Below are positions 44,072 to 53,156 of a stretch of DNA of 64,000 nucleotides, piece after piece (the stretch's first letter is position 1; every line of letters begins with the position of its first letter). Where the stretch lies: assembly GCA_934660915.1 (NCBI GenBank), contig CAKUIF010000008.1:1-64000 (forward strand), written 5' to 3'. Source of the stretch: an uncultured Olsenella sp. (GTDB lineage: Bacteria; Actinomycetota; Coriobacteriia; Coriobacteriales; Atopobiaceae). A program made the position numbers and the translations under genes. The notes beneath the pieces are model-generated. The model saw nothing but the letters and a program-made list of their open reading frames with translations. It ran no database searches and was not told where the DNA came from.

Positions 44072-44785
44072 ATGATCTTGCGCACGCTGGTCGTTGAGGA
44101 CGAGGCGAACGAAGCCCAGCACCTTACCGACCTCTTACACCGTTATGGGAAAGCCCATGGGCACGAGCTCGCCATCACCTGGCACAACTCCGCCATGGAG
44201 ATGCTCAGCGACCGCGGCCGCTACGACCTGTGTCTGCTCGACATCGAGATGCCGGGCATCGACGGCATGGAGGCGGCCAGCCTCCTGCGAACCTACGACG
44301 ACCAGATTCCCATCATCTTTGTTACGAACCTCGCCAAGTACGCCGTCAGGGGCTACGAGGTCGGCGCCACCGGCTTCATCGTCAAGCCCGCGACCTACGG
44401 CAACCTCACGCTCGCGCTCGATCGCGCGCTGCGCACCGTCGGCCAAAACTCCGGCAGGACGCTTACCGTGTCCACCGAGGACGGCATCCGAGTGATCCCT
44501 CTGCGGAAGATCGTCTATATCGAGGTCATGAAGCACAAGCTCACCTACCACATCGAGGGAGAAGAGCCCATGGATGCCCGCGGCTCGCTCGTCCAGATCG
44601 AGGAGGAGCTCGCCGACGCCCCCGTGGTCAGGGCCTCAAAGAGCTGCCTTGTGAACATGGACCAGATCAGCATGGTGCGCTCCGGCGAGCTCGTCATGTC
44701 CAACGGCGACGTGCTGCGCATCAGCCGCACCCACAAGCGCGAGGTCGTGGACAAGGTCACCGACTACCTGGGCGGGCGCCGATGA
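44072..44785 (+). CDS. LytTR family response regulator (cassette 2)
   Basis: The 237-residue protein has a receiver domain with phospho-acceptor D57 (CLLDIEMPG), acidic residues E9/D10 and K105 (FIVKPA). A LytTR domain follows, with VIPLRKIVYIEVMKHKLTYH and VRASKSCLVNM. It should act with the kinase encoded next, which overlaps it by four bases, on the divergent lipoprotein/GH3 promoter and possibly on its own. The ATG at 44072 follows GGGAGAAAG; an in-frame ATG 141 bases upstream has no such site. It is a paralog of the regulators at 8828 and 52443. Confidence 0.93.
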   Translation: MILRTLVVEDEANEAQHLTDLLHRYGKAHGHELAITWHNSAMEMLSDRGRYDLCLLDIEMPGIDGMEAASLLRTYDDQIPIIFVTNLAKYAVRGYEVGATGFIVKPATYGNLTLALDRALRTVGQNSGRTLTVSTEDGIRVIPLRKIVYIEVMKHKLTYHIEGEEPMDARGSLVQIEEELADAPVVRASKSCLVNMDQISMVRSGELVMSNGDVLRISRTHKREVVDKVTDYLGGRR

Positions 44786-46119
44786 GCATCGGCGTCATCG
44801 GGGCGGGCCTTCTTTCCGCCCGCTGGGTCATCCAGATCGTCGTCACGCTCACGATACCGATTTTCCTTCTGGGTCACAGACTCCCCCACCGCGAAGACTC
44901 GCTCGTGCGCGGGATCATTGCAATCGCGGGACTCTCGGTGGGCATGATTTACCCGGTGGCCGCGGGCTATATCACGGGGCTCGGAGCCGAAGAGAGCTTC
45001 CTCGCGTTCAGCCTGCTTCTGGGCGTGTACGCGCTTTTGCTGCTTTGGGTGTTCGACGCGAGCCTTTGGCAGACGTTGTTCTGCGCGACGGCAGGCTATA
45101 CGCTGCAAAACCTCGCGAGCGGCCTTGAGGTCCTTATTTCAATCCTCGTCTCGCACCGCGCGAGCGGCGCGCTCCCCGAACCTTGGAACAACATCCTGGG
45201 ATTCGGCATCCCGCTTGAGGTCTATGCCTTTGGCTACCTGGTGTTTATTCGACAAATTGACCGTCGGGGACTCGCCTTGGCAGAAGACAAGTCCATGCTC
45301 GCGATGTTCATTGTGGTCGTATTCGTGATCATCGGCTTCGACATCGTGATCAAGACCCTCGTCTGGGACGGCATCCGCTTCTCGAGCCTCGTGCTGATCC
45401 GCCTTGTTCACTCCTTTATCTGCGCGTTCGTGCTCTTCGCTGAGTACGAGATCCTCTACGCTCGCCGCATGAGCGACGAGAAGGCCGAGACCGAGCGTGT
45501 GCTCGCCGAGCGCGAGCGCCAGTACCGCCTGAGCCGCGAGAACATCGAGGCCATCAACATCAAGTGCCACGACATCCGCCACCAGATCCGCCACTTTGCC
45601 GACACCGGCGAGGCCATCGACAAGGATGCCCTGGTAAGCATCGCGCGCGAGGTCAACGTGTACGATTCCGTGGTCGAGACGGGCAACGAGGCGCTCGACA
45701 CCATCCTTACCGAGAAGAGCCTCGCCTGCTCGAATGAGAACATCGTGCTCTCGTGCATCGCGGACGGCGCCGCGCTCGACTTCATGAGCCCCTCGGACAT
45801 CTACTCGTTCTTTGGCAACGCCCTCGACAACGCCATTGAGGCCGTGCGCCAGGTCAGCGATCCCGAGCGCCGAAACATCACCTTGAACGTCGCCCGCCAG
45901 GGAAAGATGGTGGCCGTGAGCATCGAGAACTTCTACGAGCTCATGCCCAGGTTCCAGGACGGCCTGCCCACGACGACCAAGGCCAACAAGGCCAACCACG
46001 GCTTCGGCGTCAAGTCGATGCAGGCCACCTGCGCGCGCTACAACGGCACGCTGCACGTGGGCGCGAAGGACGGCGTGTTCTACCTGAACGCGCTGCTCGC
46101 GGAGCCGCAGGCGCAGTAG
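44782..46119 (+). CDS. AgrC-like sensor histidine kinase (cassette 2)
   Basis: The 445-residue GHKL kinase has about six membrane helices in residues 10-225. The ENIEAINIKCHDIRHQIR motif carries probable phospho-His263, the N box is FFGNALDNAIEA and the G box is HGFGVKSM. The ATGA overlap with the regulator gene indicates coupled translation. The extracellular loops are short, as in peptide- or small-ligand-sensing AgrC kinases, but no peptide precursor gene is nearby. Its stop codon is 56 bases before a 99-base palindromic unit. Confidence 0.9.
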   Translation: MSIGVIGAGLLSARWVIQIVVTLTIPIFLLGHRLPHREDSLVRGIIAIAGLSVGMIYPVAAGYITGLGAEESFLAFSLLLGVYALLLLWVFDASLWQTLFCATAGYTLQNLASGLEVLISILVSHRASGALPEPWNNILGFGIPLEVYAFGYLVFIRQIDRRGLALAEDKSMLAMFIVVVFVIIGFDIVIKTLVWDGIRFSSLVLIRLVHSFICAFVLFAEYEILYARRMSDEKAETERVLAERERQYRLSRENIEAINIKCHDIRHQIRHFADTGEAIDKDALVSIAREVNVYDSVVETGNEALDTILTEKSLACSNENIVLSCIADGAALDFMSPSDIYSFFGNALDNAIEAVRQVSDPERRNITLNVARQGKMVAVSIENFYELMPRFQDGLPTTTKANKANHGFGVKSMQATCARYNGTLHVGAKDGVFYLNALLAEPQAQ

Positions 46120-46175
46120 CCGGGGAGGGCTTCTTTCCATCTGGCACTTCTTTCCGCCCGGCCCCTCCGGCGCCG

Positions 46176-46274
46176 AAAACTGGTCACCTAGTGTTTGTTT
46201 TGAATTCTTGCCAACCACTGACCTGCGGTTTTATCCGCTGGAATTCGCAAAACAAAGACTACGTGATCAGTTTT
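46176..46274. repeat. AAAACTG-family palindromic unit, orphan copy 1
   Basis: The 99-base unit starts AAAACTGGTCACCTAGTG and ends with the complement of AAAACTGATCACGTAGTC. Subterminal TTTGTTTT and GAATTC segments are mirrored on both sides. It differs at about six positions from the copy at 54538. It separates cassettes 2 and 3. CTTCTTTCC lies on its left and GGAAAGAAG on its right. Confidence 0.9.
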
Positions 46275-46323
46275 TGCCGCACCGCGGGGAAAGAAGACCA
46301 CCAAGAAGCTCGCGACAAGAAGT

Positions 46324-46368
46324 GCCCCGCAGGCGCACAAGGGAAGAGGAGGGTGCGGCCTGCGGGGC
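46324..46368 (-). terminator. Terminator of cassette 3 leftward genes
   Basis: GCCCCGCAGGC pairs perfectly with GCCTGCGGGGC and extends with one bulge; ACTTCTTG follows on the minus strand. It lies 27 bases after the lipoprotein stop codon. Confidence 0.75.
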
Positions 46369-46395
46369 TATGGAAGGGGGTGGAGCGCGAATTGA

Positions 46396-46869
46396 TTAGT
46401 ACAGCGCGAAATCGATCTGGTCGAAGCCGTCGATGCCGAAGTCCTTGGGGTCGGCGGACATCGCGTTGTCGTTCTCGATCGTCATCGTGGCCTCAGTGCC
46501 GCCCGAGAGCTTGATCTTGACGGTCGTGCCGTCGAGCTCCCAGGTGCCGGTGTCGGTGACGAGGTCCTCGTGGTTCTTGCACGGCTTGGTCTCGCAGGTG
46601 CCGTCCTCGTTCAGGATGACGTCGAGCATCTGCTCGGAGCCGCCGGTGGTGCCGTAGACGCTCGTGCCGGTGGTGGCCACAGACCCGCGCCAGGTGCCGG
46701 CGTAGTAGGAAGCGTCCTTCTCGGAAGAAGAGCTTGACGGGGAGCTCGTGGTCGAGCTCGTCGAAGAGCCGGTGCTCGTGGAGGAGCTCGAGGAGGATCC
46801 GCCGCACGCGGCGAGCGGGAGGGCGAGCGCGGCCGTCAGCGCGGCGGCGATGATCTGCTTTTTGTTCAT
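46396..46869 (-). CDS. Small lipoprotein, paralog of the one at 43230
   Basis: The 157-residue protein begins with a lipoprotein signal (NKKQIIAAALTAALALPLAAC, Cys22). A long Ser/Thr spacer precedes the domain YYAGTWRGSVATTGTSVYGTTGG and EQMLDVILNEDGTCE. It is clearly paralogous to the protein at 43230. It follows two GH3 genes in the same direction, 34 bases after the nearer one, so it is probably co-transcribed. Its position is last in the unit here but first in cassette 2. The function is unknown; glycan binding or partnership with the sensor kinase is possible. Confidence 0.82.
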   Translation of the reverse strand: MNKKQIIAAALTAALALPLAACGGSSSSSSTSTGSSTSSTTSSPSSSSSEKDASYYAGTWRGSVATTGTSVYGTTGGSEQMLDVILNEDGTCETKPCKNHEDLVTDTGTWELDGTTVKIKLSGGTEATMTIENDNAMSADPKDFGIDGFDQIDFALY

Positions 46870-46903
46870 GGTTCGGTTCTCCTTATGGCTTGGCTTGAAT
46901 GGG

Positions 46904-49435
46904 TTAGGCCTCGTAGCTGGCCTCGGGCTCGGTGAGCGGTGCTGCGCCGTAGGTCTTGGTGCGCTCGTCGGAGATGGGACCCGACCAGTTGAGACCGAAG
47001 GCGAAATCGTACTTGTTGCCCTCGGAGTCGGTGTAGGGCACCATGTCGCGCGGGACGTCCTCGTCAGAGGCCTCCACCTCAGACATGTCCTTGGGCTGCT
47101 GGCTGGGAAGAAGACCACTCGGCTCGGTCTGCCCGGTGAGGATGTTTGCCAAGGCGACGCCGTTGACGCCCTGCTCCATCTTGAAGTTCATGAGGATGAC
47201 GTCGGCGTAGGGCTCGATCTCGTGGAAGCACATGGGGTGCGTGGCCTCGATCAGCAGGATGAGCTTCGCGCCGTCGGCGAGCTTGCCCTTGATCTCGATC
47301 ACGCGGTCGAGGTCGGACTCGTTGCCGCAAACGGTCGTCTGGCCGTAGTGGCTGCGGTTTTCCTTCACGCCGCCGGACTGCTTGTCCCACACGGCGCCGT
47401 TGGCAGAATCGACGATGTTGCCGGCGATGGACTCGCGGCGGACGTAATCCCCGTCAGCGGTGTAGGGACGGTACTGCAGGGAGGCCGGCGTGCAGGTGAC
47501 GGAGCCGTCCGGGTTTACGGTCATGGAGGACTCGCCGGTCGGGCAGTCAACGACGAGAATGGCGTACTTGCACTGCGCGAGCTCCTCGTCAGAGGGCATC
47601 ACGGCATCGGAGGCCTGGTAGACGGGGTCGCTTGAGGCATCAGTCGCGGCAGGCATGCCCGGGAAGCCACCGAAGGCCTTGCCGGTGGGCTCCCCCACCG
47701 TGTCGGTCAGGACGTCAAAGTACTTGTTGGCAATGTCCTCGTCCAGGGCAAGCTGGAACTTGGCGGGCGTCGTGGAGAACATGCCGCCGCCCGAGAGCAC
47801 CTGCGGGATGTAGACCTTCGGCTTGTCCCCCAGCCCGTCCTTGGAGATGACGTTTCCGGCGTTCTTGAGCATGATGATGGACTTCTCGGCGGCCTCGACG
47901 CCCAGCTCGGTGCTCTTGGAGTCCTCGAAAATCGCCTTGGCCTCCTCGCGGTCGCAATAGGGCTGATCAAAGAGGTCCACGTGGTTCATGCAGGTAAAGA
48001 TGCGGCGCGCGGAATCGCGGAGCTTCGCCAAGGCCTCGTCCTTGCCGACCTCCGCCTCGAGCTTCGAGTACGCCTCGGTGAGGTTCTCGACGTCGAACTC
48101 GCCGCCAAACTGGTCGTCTCCCGCCTTGAGACCCTTGAACTGGCGCTCGGCAGGAGTCAGGTCCTCAACGCCCCAGACGCGGTTCTTCATCATGGCACCG
48201 GGCTCGGAGTCACCGGTAATCTGCCAGTCGGTGGTGACCATGCCGTCCCAGCCGGCGTTGCGCAGGTAGCCCGTGCGCATCTCGGAGAAGCCGCCGCCCA
48301 CGTTCTCGCCGTACTTCTGGTCCTCGTCGTAGGCGATGCCGTAGTTGGGCATGATGGAGGCGCAGGCGTCGGTCTTGGACCCGAGGTTCAGCGCGCCGTC
48401 CAGGAACGGAACGAGGTGCGCCTTGAAGTTGTCGCCGGGGAAGACGTTGTACTTGCCGCCATCGGTGTGGTCGTTGCGGCCGCCCTCGACGGCGCCGGCG
48501 CCGCAGTAGTGCTTGGCCATGCCGAGGATGGACTCCTTGCCCCAGCCCTGGTCGTCGGTGCAGTCGTCGTCGCCGAACGTGGACTGGAGGCCGGTGATGA
48601 ACGCGCGGGCGAAGTCGCGGTTGAGCGCCGGGTCCTCGGAGGCGGAGCCGCTGTAGCGGCAGTAGCGCGGGTTCGTGGAGATGTCGATCTGGGGCCCGAG
48701 CAGGCAACGGACGCCGGTCGCACGCCAGGTGCGCGCCTGGAGCTTGGCGGCGCGGCGGATGATGTCCATGTCCATGCTCGCCACGAGGCCGTCGTTGTCA
48801 GGGATGTCGAAGTTCTGGTACTGGTCGGTGGAGTTGAGGTAGGGGATGCCGTAGGTGCTCTTCTCGCACTCCTCCTGGACCGCGTTCATCCAGTTGATGG
48901 CCTCGACGTAGTTGTCGGGGCTCGCCTGGGCGCGCGAGACGCCGGCGCGCATGCCGGCCTGCAGCGTCTCGACGTCGGCGTCGGCAAGAGGAGCGGAGGT
49001 GTTGTTCATGCCGTTGTGCCACATGAGCGGCATGATCTCCTCGGCGGAGAGCGTGTCGGCGAGGGCCTTCGCGCGGTCCTCGTCGGACTGGCGCCAATCC
49101 TCGTAGAGGTCGAGCTTGCCGTTGCCGTTGAGGTCCTTGAAGGCGTAGCCGTCGACCTGGATGATCTTCGCGGTGTCCATGACGCCGAGCTCGGCGCCGC
49201 CGTCGGGGTTGGTCACGCGGGTCCACTTGTCCTTGCGGCTCGTCTCGGTGGAGTACTTGGCTGCCACGTCGGAGGCGTCGGGGTCAATGGGGTACTTGTC
49301 GGCTGCGGGGGCGGCCAGCGGGTCGGTCGTCGAGCCGGTTCCTGAGCCCGAGCAGCCCGCAAGGCCCGCCATACCGGCAATGCCGGCCGCTGCCGCCGAG
49401 GCCTGCAGGAAGTTCCTGCGCGATACGTTTGCCAT
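46904..49435 (-). CDS. GH3 beta-glycosidase, Tat-type lipoprotein
   Basis: The 843-residue enzyme starts SRRNFLQASAAAAGIAGMAG with a lipobox Cys28, predicting lipid-anchored export. A calcium-loop-like segment, DLNGNGKLDLYEDWR, precedes the GH3 TIM-barrel domain, whose nucleophile Asp lies in GMVTTDWQIT (about residue 402). The sandwich domain follows and ends near FGLNWSGPI. It is closely related to the GH3 encoded next at 49673, consistent with tandem duplication. The start is the ATG of MANVSRR. The probable substrate is a beta-glucoside or beta-xyloside, not resolvable from sequence. Confidence 0.9.
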   Translation of the reverse strand: MANVSRRNFLQASAAAAGIAGMAGLAGCSGSGTGSTTDPLAAPAADKYPIDPDASDVAAKYSTETSRKDKWTRVTNPDGGAELGVMDTAKIIQVDGYAFKDLNGNGKLDLYEDWRQSDEDRAKALADTLSAEEIMPLMWHNGMNNTSAPLADADVETLQAGMRAGVSRAQASPDNYVEAINWMNAVQEECEKSTYGIPYLNSTDQYQNFDIPDNDGLVASMDMDIIRRAAKLQARTWRATGVRCLLGPQIDISTNPRYCRYSGSASEDPALNRDFARAFITGLQSTFGDDDCTDDQGWGKESILGMAKHYCGAGAVEGGRNDHTDGGKYNVFPGDNFKAHLVPFLDGALNLGSKTDACASIMPNYGIAYDEDQKYGENVGGGFSEMRTGYLRNAGWDGMVTTDWQITGDSEPGAMMKNRVWGVEDLTPAERQFKGLKAGDDQFGGEFDVENLTEAYSKLEAEVGKDEALAKLRDSARRIFTCMNHVDLFDQPYCDREEAKAIFEDSKSTELGVEAAEKSIIMLKNAGNVISKDGLGDKPKVYIPQVLSGGGMFSTTPAKFQLALDEDIANKYFDVLTDTVGEPTGKAFGGFPGMPAATDASSDPVYQASDAVMPSDEELAQCKYAILVVDCPTGESSMTVNPDGSVTCTPASLQYRPYTADGDYVRRESIAGNIVDSANGAVWDKQSGGVKENRSHYGQTTVCGNESDLDRVIEIKGKLADGAKLILLIEATHPMCFHEIEPYADVILMNFKMEQGVNGVALANILTGQTEPSGLLPSQQPKDMSEVEASDEDVPRDMVPYTDSEGNKYDFAFGLNWSGPISDERTKTYGAAPLTEPEASYEA

Positions 49436-49587
49436 GATCTTCTCCCTTGCTGATCGAGGTGCTTTTGTTGATTTGGATTAAAGAACAGGGCAAAAGACGG
49501 CGCCGAGGCTTCGCATAGCCTGTCGTTTTGCCCGCACGGCTCGCACCCTCCTCTACCGGACGGCTCTTGCCGCGCGGGCCCGCGCAT

Positions 49588-49620
49588 CAAAAAAACGGGC
49601 ACGTCAAAAGACGTGCCCGT
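49588..49620 (-). terminator. Intrinsic terminator between tandem GH3 genes
   Basis: ACGGGCACGTC pairs perfectly with GACGTGCCCGT around a four-base loop, followed by TTTTTTT on the minus strand. It separates the upstream GH3 gene from the downstream GH3-lipoprotein pair, so the two GH3 genes may be expressed independently. Confidence 0.9.
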
Positions 49621-49672
49621 CGTTTGCCTGGGAGCCAGGGTTTCTGCCGGTCCCCGCGATACGCCTAGCGGC

Positions 49673-52180
49673 CTACTTGGACCATTCGCCCGGCTTGACC
49701 TCGGTCTCGGGCTGGGTGAGCGGCGGCTGCTTATACTGCTTTGTGCGCTCGTCGTCGATCACGCCGCTCCAATTGAGGCCGAAGCCGAACTCGTAGGTGT
49801 TGCCCTCGGAGTCGGTGTAGCATTCGACGTCGCGAGGCACGTCCTCCAGGGACGCCTCGACGTCCTCCATGCTCTTAGGCATCTGGCACGGCAGAAGCGC
49901 GGAGGGCTCGACCTCGCCCTTGAGGATGCGGCCATAGGCGGGACCGAAGGCACGGCCGCTGCTTGCCCAGGACCACAGGATGGCGTCGGCGGAGGGCTCG
50001 ATCTCATGGAAGCACTGGGCGTTGTTGGTGGCCTCCACGATGAGGATCAGCTTGGCATCCGCAGGCAGGGCCGCACGGGTGTTGAGCACCAGGTCAAGGT
50101 CACTCTCGTTGCTGGCCGTGACGGACTTGCCCTTGTAGCTGCGGTTCTCCTTCTGACCGTTGATGACGTCGCCGGCAAGCGAGGGATCGCGGGCGGTGTC
50201 GGCGGTGTAGGGGCGGTACTGCAGGGAGATGGGCAGGTACTTCTGATCGGCGGGGGTGTCTGCCGGGGCGGCTCCGAACATGCCACCGCCAGGCTCGCCG
50301 GCGCCGGTGGACGGGGAGGCAATGAGAAGCACGGCGTACTGACACTCGGCGATCTGTTCGGGCGTGGCACGCACGACGTCGGAGGCCTGGTAGACCGGGT
50401 CGTCGGAGGCAGGGGCCGCCATGGGGCCAAAGGCCATCTGCTTGCCGGTGGGCTCGCCCACGGTGTCGGTCACCACGTCAAAGAGCTCGTTGGCCACATC
50501 CTCATCGATGGCGAGCTCGAAGTGCGCGGGTGCGCCGCCGCCGAACATACCGCCCGAGACGAACTTCTGCGGGATGTAGCACTTGGGCTTGCCGGAAATG
50601 CCGTCCTTGGAGATGACGTTGCCGGCGTTCTTGAGCATAACGATGGACTTGTTGGAGCACTCCTGACCAAAGTCGTAGGCGCCCTGGTCGCTCAGGACCT
50701 GCTTTGCGTACTCGCGGTCGGTGTAGGGGTTGTCGAAGAGCTGCACGCGGTTCATCACCGTGAAGATTCGGCGAGCGGAGTCGCGCACGCGGGCCAGGGC
50801 CTCGTCGTCGCCGTGGTCCTTGGCGTAGAGCTTATAGCCCTCGAGGCCGATCTCGGGAGCCCAGTCGCCTCCCACCTGGTCGACGGTGGCCTCGAGCAGC
50901 TTGTCGAAGCGCTCGGGCTCGGTGAGGTCTTTGACGCCGTGGGCGCGGTCGCCGAAGTCGGTAGCGCGCAGGATCTGCCAGTCGGTGGTGATCATGCCGT
51001 CCCAGCCGGCGTTGCGCAGGATGCCCAGGTTGCGGGCATTGTAGGCGCCGCCCCAGATGGGGCCCAGGGACTCGTCCTCGGTGTAGGCGATGCCGTAGTT
51101 GGGCATGACGGCCGCCATCTGGCCGGTCTCGGACTCGAGGTGAAGGCCGCCGTCGAGGAACGGAATCAGGTGGGCGTTGAAGTTGTCGCCGGGGAAGACA
51201 TCGTACTTGCCCGCGTCGTTGTGGTCGTTGCGGCCGCCCTCCACGGCGCCGGCGCCCACATAGTGCTTGAGCATGACGGCAACGGAGTCCTTGCCCCAGC
51301 CCTTATCGTCGGTGGCGTCGTCATCGCCCCACGTGGACTGCATGCCTCCGCCGAAGGACTTGCACAGGTCACGGTTGGCCGCGGGGTCCTCGCAGATCGA
51401 GCCGCCCAGGCGGGTCCACACGATGTTCGTTCCGATGTCGACCTGAGGCCCGAGGTTCACGCGGGCGCCGCCGGCGCGCCAGGCGCGACCGGTGTAGCGG
51501 CCGGACTTCTTCCAAAGCTCAGGGTCGAAGCAGGAAACCAGGCAGTGGTTGTCGGGGATGTCGTAGAGCTGGTAGGGATCGGTCGAGTTCATGTACGGGA
51601 TGCCGTGGGGATCGTTCTTCTCGCACCACTCCTGGACGGCGTTGATCCACGCGATGGCTCCGGCGTAGTTGTCCGGATCGGCGTTTGCGCGCGAGACGCC
51701 TGCGCGCATACCTTCCTTGAGGGTGGCCACGGAGTCGTCGTCGAGCGGCGCCGCGGTGCTCATGAAGCCGTTGTGCCACATGAGCGGGATGATCTCCTCG
51801 GCGGAGAGCTCGTCTGCCAAGGCCTTTGCACGGACGTCGACAGGCTGGCGCCAGTCCTCGTAGAGGTCGAGCTTGCCGTTGCCGTTCGCGTCGCGGAAGG
51901 CATAGCCGTCGACCTGGATGATCTTGGCCTCCTCCATGACGCCGAGCTCGGCGCCCGCGTCCTCGTTGGTCACGCGGATCCAACCGTCGCGCGTGGTCTC
52001 GGAGGCCCACTTGGCGGCGGTTCCCTCCTTGTCGGGGTCGATGGGGTACTTGTCGGCGGCGGGGGCGGCCAGCGGGTCTTCCCCGGTGCCGCCCTCGGCT
52101 CCGCAGCCCGCGAGCGTCGCGGCGAGGCCCGCCGTCAGCGCAGAGCCCGCCAAGAAGCCCCTGCGAGAGATGTTGCTCAT
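49673..52180 (-). CDS. GH3 beta-glycosidase, Tat-type lipoprotein
   Basis: The 835-residue enzyme has a twin-arginine signal SRRGFLAGSALTAGLAATLAG with Cys26. A NGNGKLDLYEDWR calcium-loop-like segment comes next, then a TIM-barrel domain with the nucleophile Asp in GMITTDWQIL (about residue 398), and a sandwich domain ending near FGLNWSGV. It is paralogous to the GH3 at 46904 and less so to that at 40665. It is the first gene downstream of the divergent promoter region shared with the cassette 3 response regulator, and has its own terminator. Confidence 0.9.
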   Translation of the reverse strand: MSNISRRGFLAGSALTAGLAATLAGCGAEGGTGEDPLAAPAADKYPIDPDKEGTAAKWASETTRDGWIRVTNEDAGAELGVMEEAKIIQVDGYAFRDANGNGKLDLYEDWRQPVDVRAKALADELSAEEIIPLMWHNGFMSTAAPLDDDSVATLKEGMRAGVSRANADPDNYAGAIAWINAVQEWCEKNDPHGIPYMNSTDPYQLYDIPDNHCLVSCFDPELWKKSGRYTGRAWRAGGARVNLGPQVDIGTNIVWTRLGGSICEDPAANRDLCKSFGGGMQSTWGDDDATDDKGWGKDSVAVMLKHYVGAGAVEGGRNDHNDAGKYDVFPGDNFNAHLIPFLDGGLHLESETGQMAAVMPNYGIAYTEDESLGPIWGGAYNARNLGILRNAGWDGMITTDWQILRATDFGDRAHGVKDLTEPERFDKLLEATVDQVGGDWAPEIGLEGYKLYAKDHGDDEALARVRDSARRIFTVMNRVQLFDNPYTDREYAKQVLSDQGAYDFGQECSNKSIVMLKNAGNVISKDGISGKPKCYIPQKFVSGGMFGGGAPAHFELAIDEDVANELFDVVTDTVGEPTGKQMAFGPMAAPASDDPVYQASDVVRATPEQIAECQYAVLLIASPSTGAGEPGGGMFGAAPADTPADQKYLPISLQYRPYTADTARDPSLAGDVINGQKENRSYKGKSVTASNESDLDLVLNTRAALPADAKLILIVEATNNAQCFHEIEPSADAILWSWASSGRAFGPAYGRILKGEVEPSALLPCQMPKSMEDVEASLEDVPRDVECYTDSEGNTYEFGFGLNWSGVIDDERTKQYKQPPLTQPETEVKPGEWSK

Positions 52181-52442
52181 GTGCTTCTCCTTCTTTTGGT
52201 CGAATGGGGGCGCGCACGCCCCTCGTCATGGTTTTGCGAGGCGCCACATGCCCTCGCGCTTTAAGGCACAGTTAAGCTGTCAGCACTTCCCTGAACTGGT
52301 GCGTCGCACGGTCGGTCGATTTCGCCGCACGTTTTGCGCCCCCTCGCATATCGGCGGCAAGGTCCGCGCGCTTCCCGTACTTCTTTGCCATTTGGGCCGC
52401 TCGGATTGCTACTATCTCCATCAAGGGGAATGAGGAGGAGCT
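52181..52442. promoter_or_regulatory. Divergent control region of cassette 3
   Basis: No gene is seen in these 262 bases. ACAGTTAAG at 52268 matches the LytTR half-site consensus, and GAACTGGTGC about 25 bases away is its partial inverted partner. No clear direct-repeat pair as in cassettes 1 and 2 was found. Confidence 0.3.
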
Positions 52443-53156
52443 ATGCCTAAAATCGCACTTGTAGAGGACGAGGCGGAAGCCGCCGACGTGCTTGCGTCGT
52501 TCATCGACCGCTACGGCGCCGAGAAGGGCGTGGGGTTCACGATCGTGCGCTTCTGCAACGCGATTGACTTCGAGCTCACGCACCAGAAGTTCGACCTCGT
52601 GTTCATGGACATCCAGATGCCGGGCATCGACGGCATGGAGGCCGCGCACCTGATGCGCACCTACGACAGCGAGACGCCGATCATATTCGTGACCAATCTC
52701 GCGCAGTATGCCGTGAAAGGCTACGAGGTCGACGCGCTCGACTTCATCGTGAAGCCCGTGAGCTACTACAACTTCCGCATGCGCATGGACAAGGCCATGC
52801 GGCGCATCGCCCGCGCCGGAGGCCGCTCCGTCGTCATAAACACGCGGGACGGCCTGCGCGTGGTGCCCGTGTCCGACATCGAGTACGTGGAGGTGTCCAA
52901 GCACGACCTGTCGTACCACCTCGTCAGCGAAGAAGAGCCGCTCGTCGTCTACGGGAGCCTCAAGGCCTTCGAGGAAGAGGTCGAGGGAGGGCCGTTCGTG
53001 CGGATCTCGAACAGCTGCCTCGTGAACATGAACCAGATCCGCTCCGTTCGCGGCGGCTCGCTGCGGACGCACCGCGGCGAGGAGCTCTTCTTCAGCCGCT
53101 CGCGCAAGCGCGAGGCCGTGGCGACAATCGCCGCGTTCCTTGGCGGGAGCATCTGA
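52443..53156 (+). CDS. LytTR family response regulator (cassette 3)
   Basis: The 237-residue protein has phospho-acceptor D56 (VFMDIQMPG), acidic E8/D9 and K104 (FIVKPV) in the receiver domain. A LytTR domain follows, with VVPVSDIEYVEVSKHDLSYH and VRISNSCLVNMNQI. It is paired with the kinase encoded immediately downstream and diverges from the cassette 3 GH3 genes, its likely targets. GAGGAGG precedes the ATG. It belongs to the same paralog set as the regulators at 8828 and 44072, all exactly 237 residues long. Confidence 0.93.
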   Translation: MPKIALVEDEAEAADVLASFIDRYGAEKGVGFTIVRFCNAIDFELTHQKFDLVFMDIQMPGIDGMEAAHLMRTYDSETPIIFVTNLAQYAVKGYEVDALDFIVKPVSYYNFRMRMDKAMRRIARAGGRSVVINTRDGLRVVPVSDIEYVEVSKHDLSYHLVSEEEPLVVYGSLKAFEEEVEGGPFVRISNSCLVNMNQIRSVRGGSLRTHRGEELFFSRSRKREAVATIAAFLGGSI

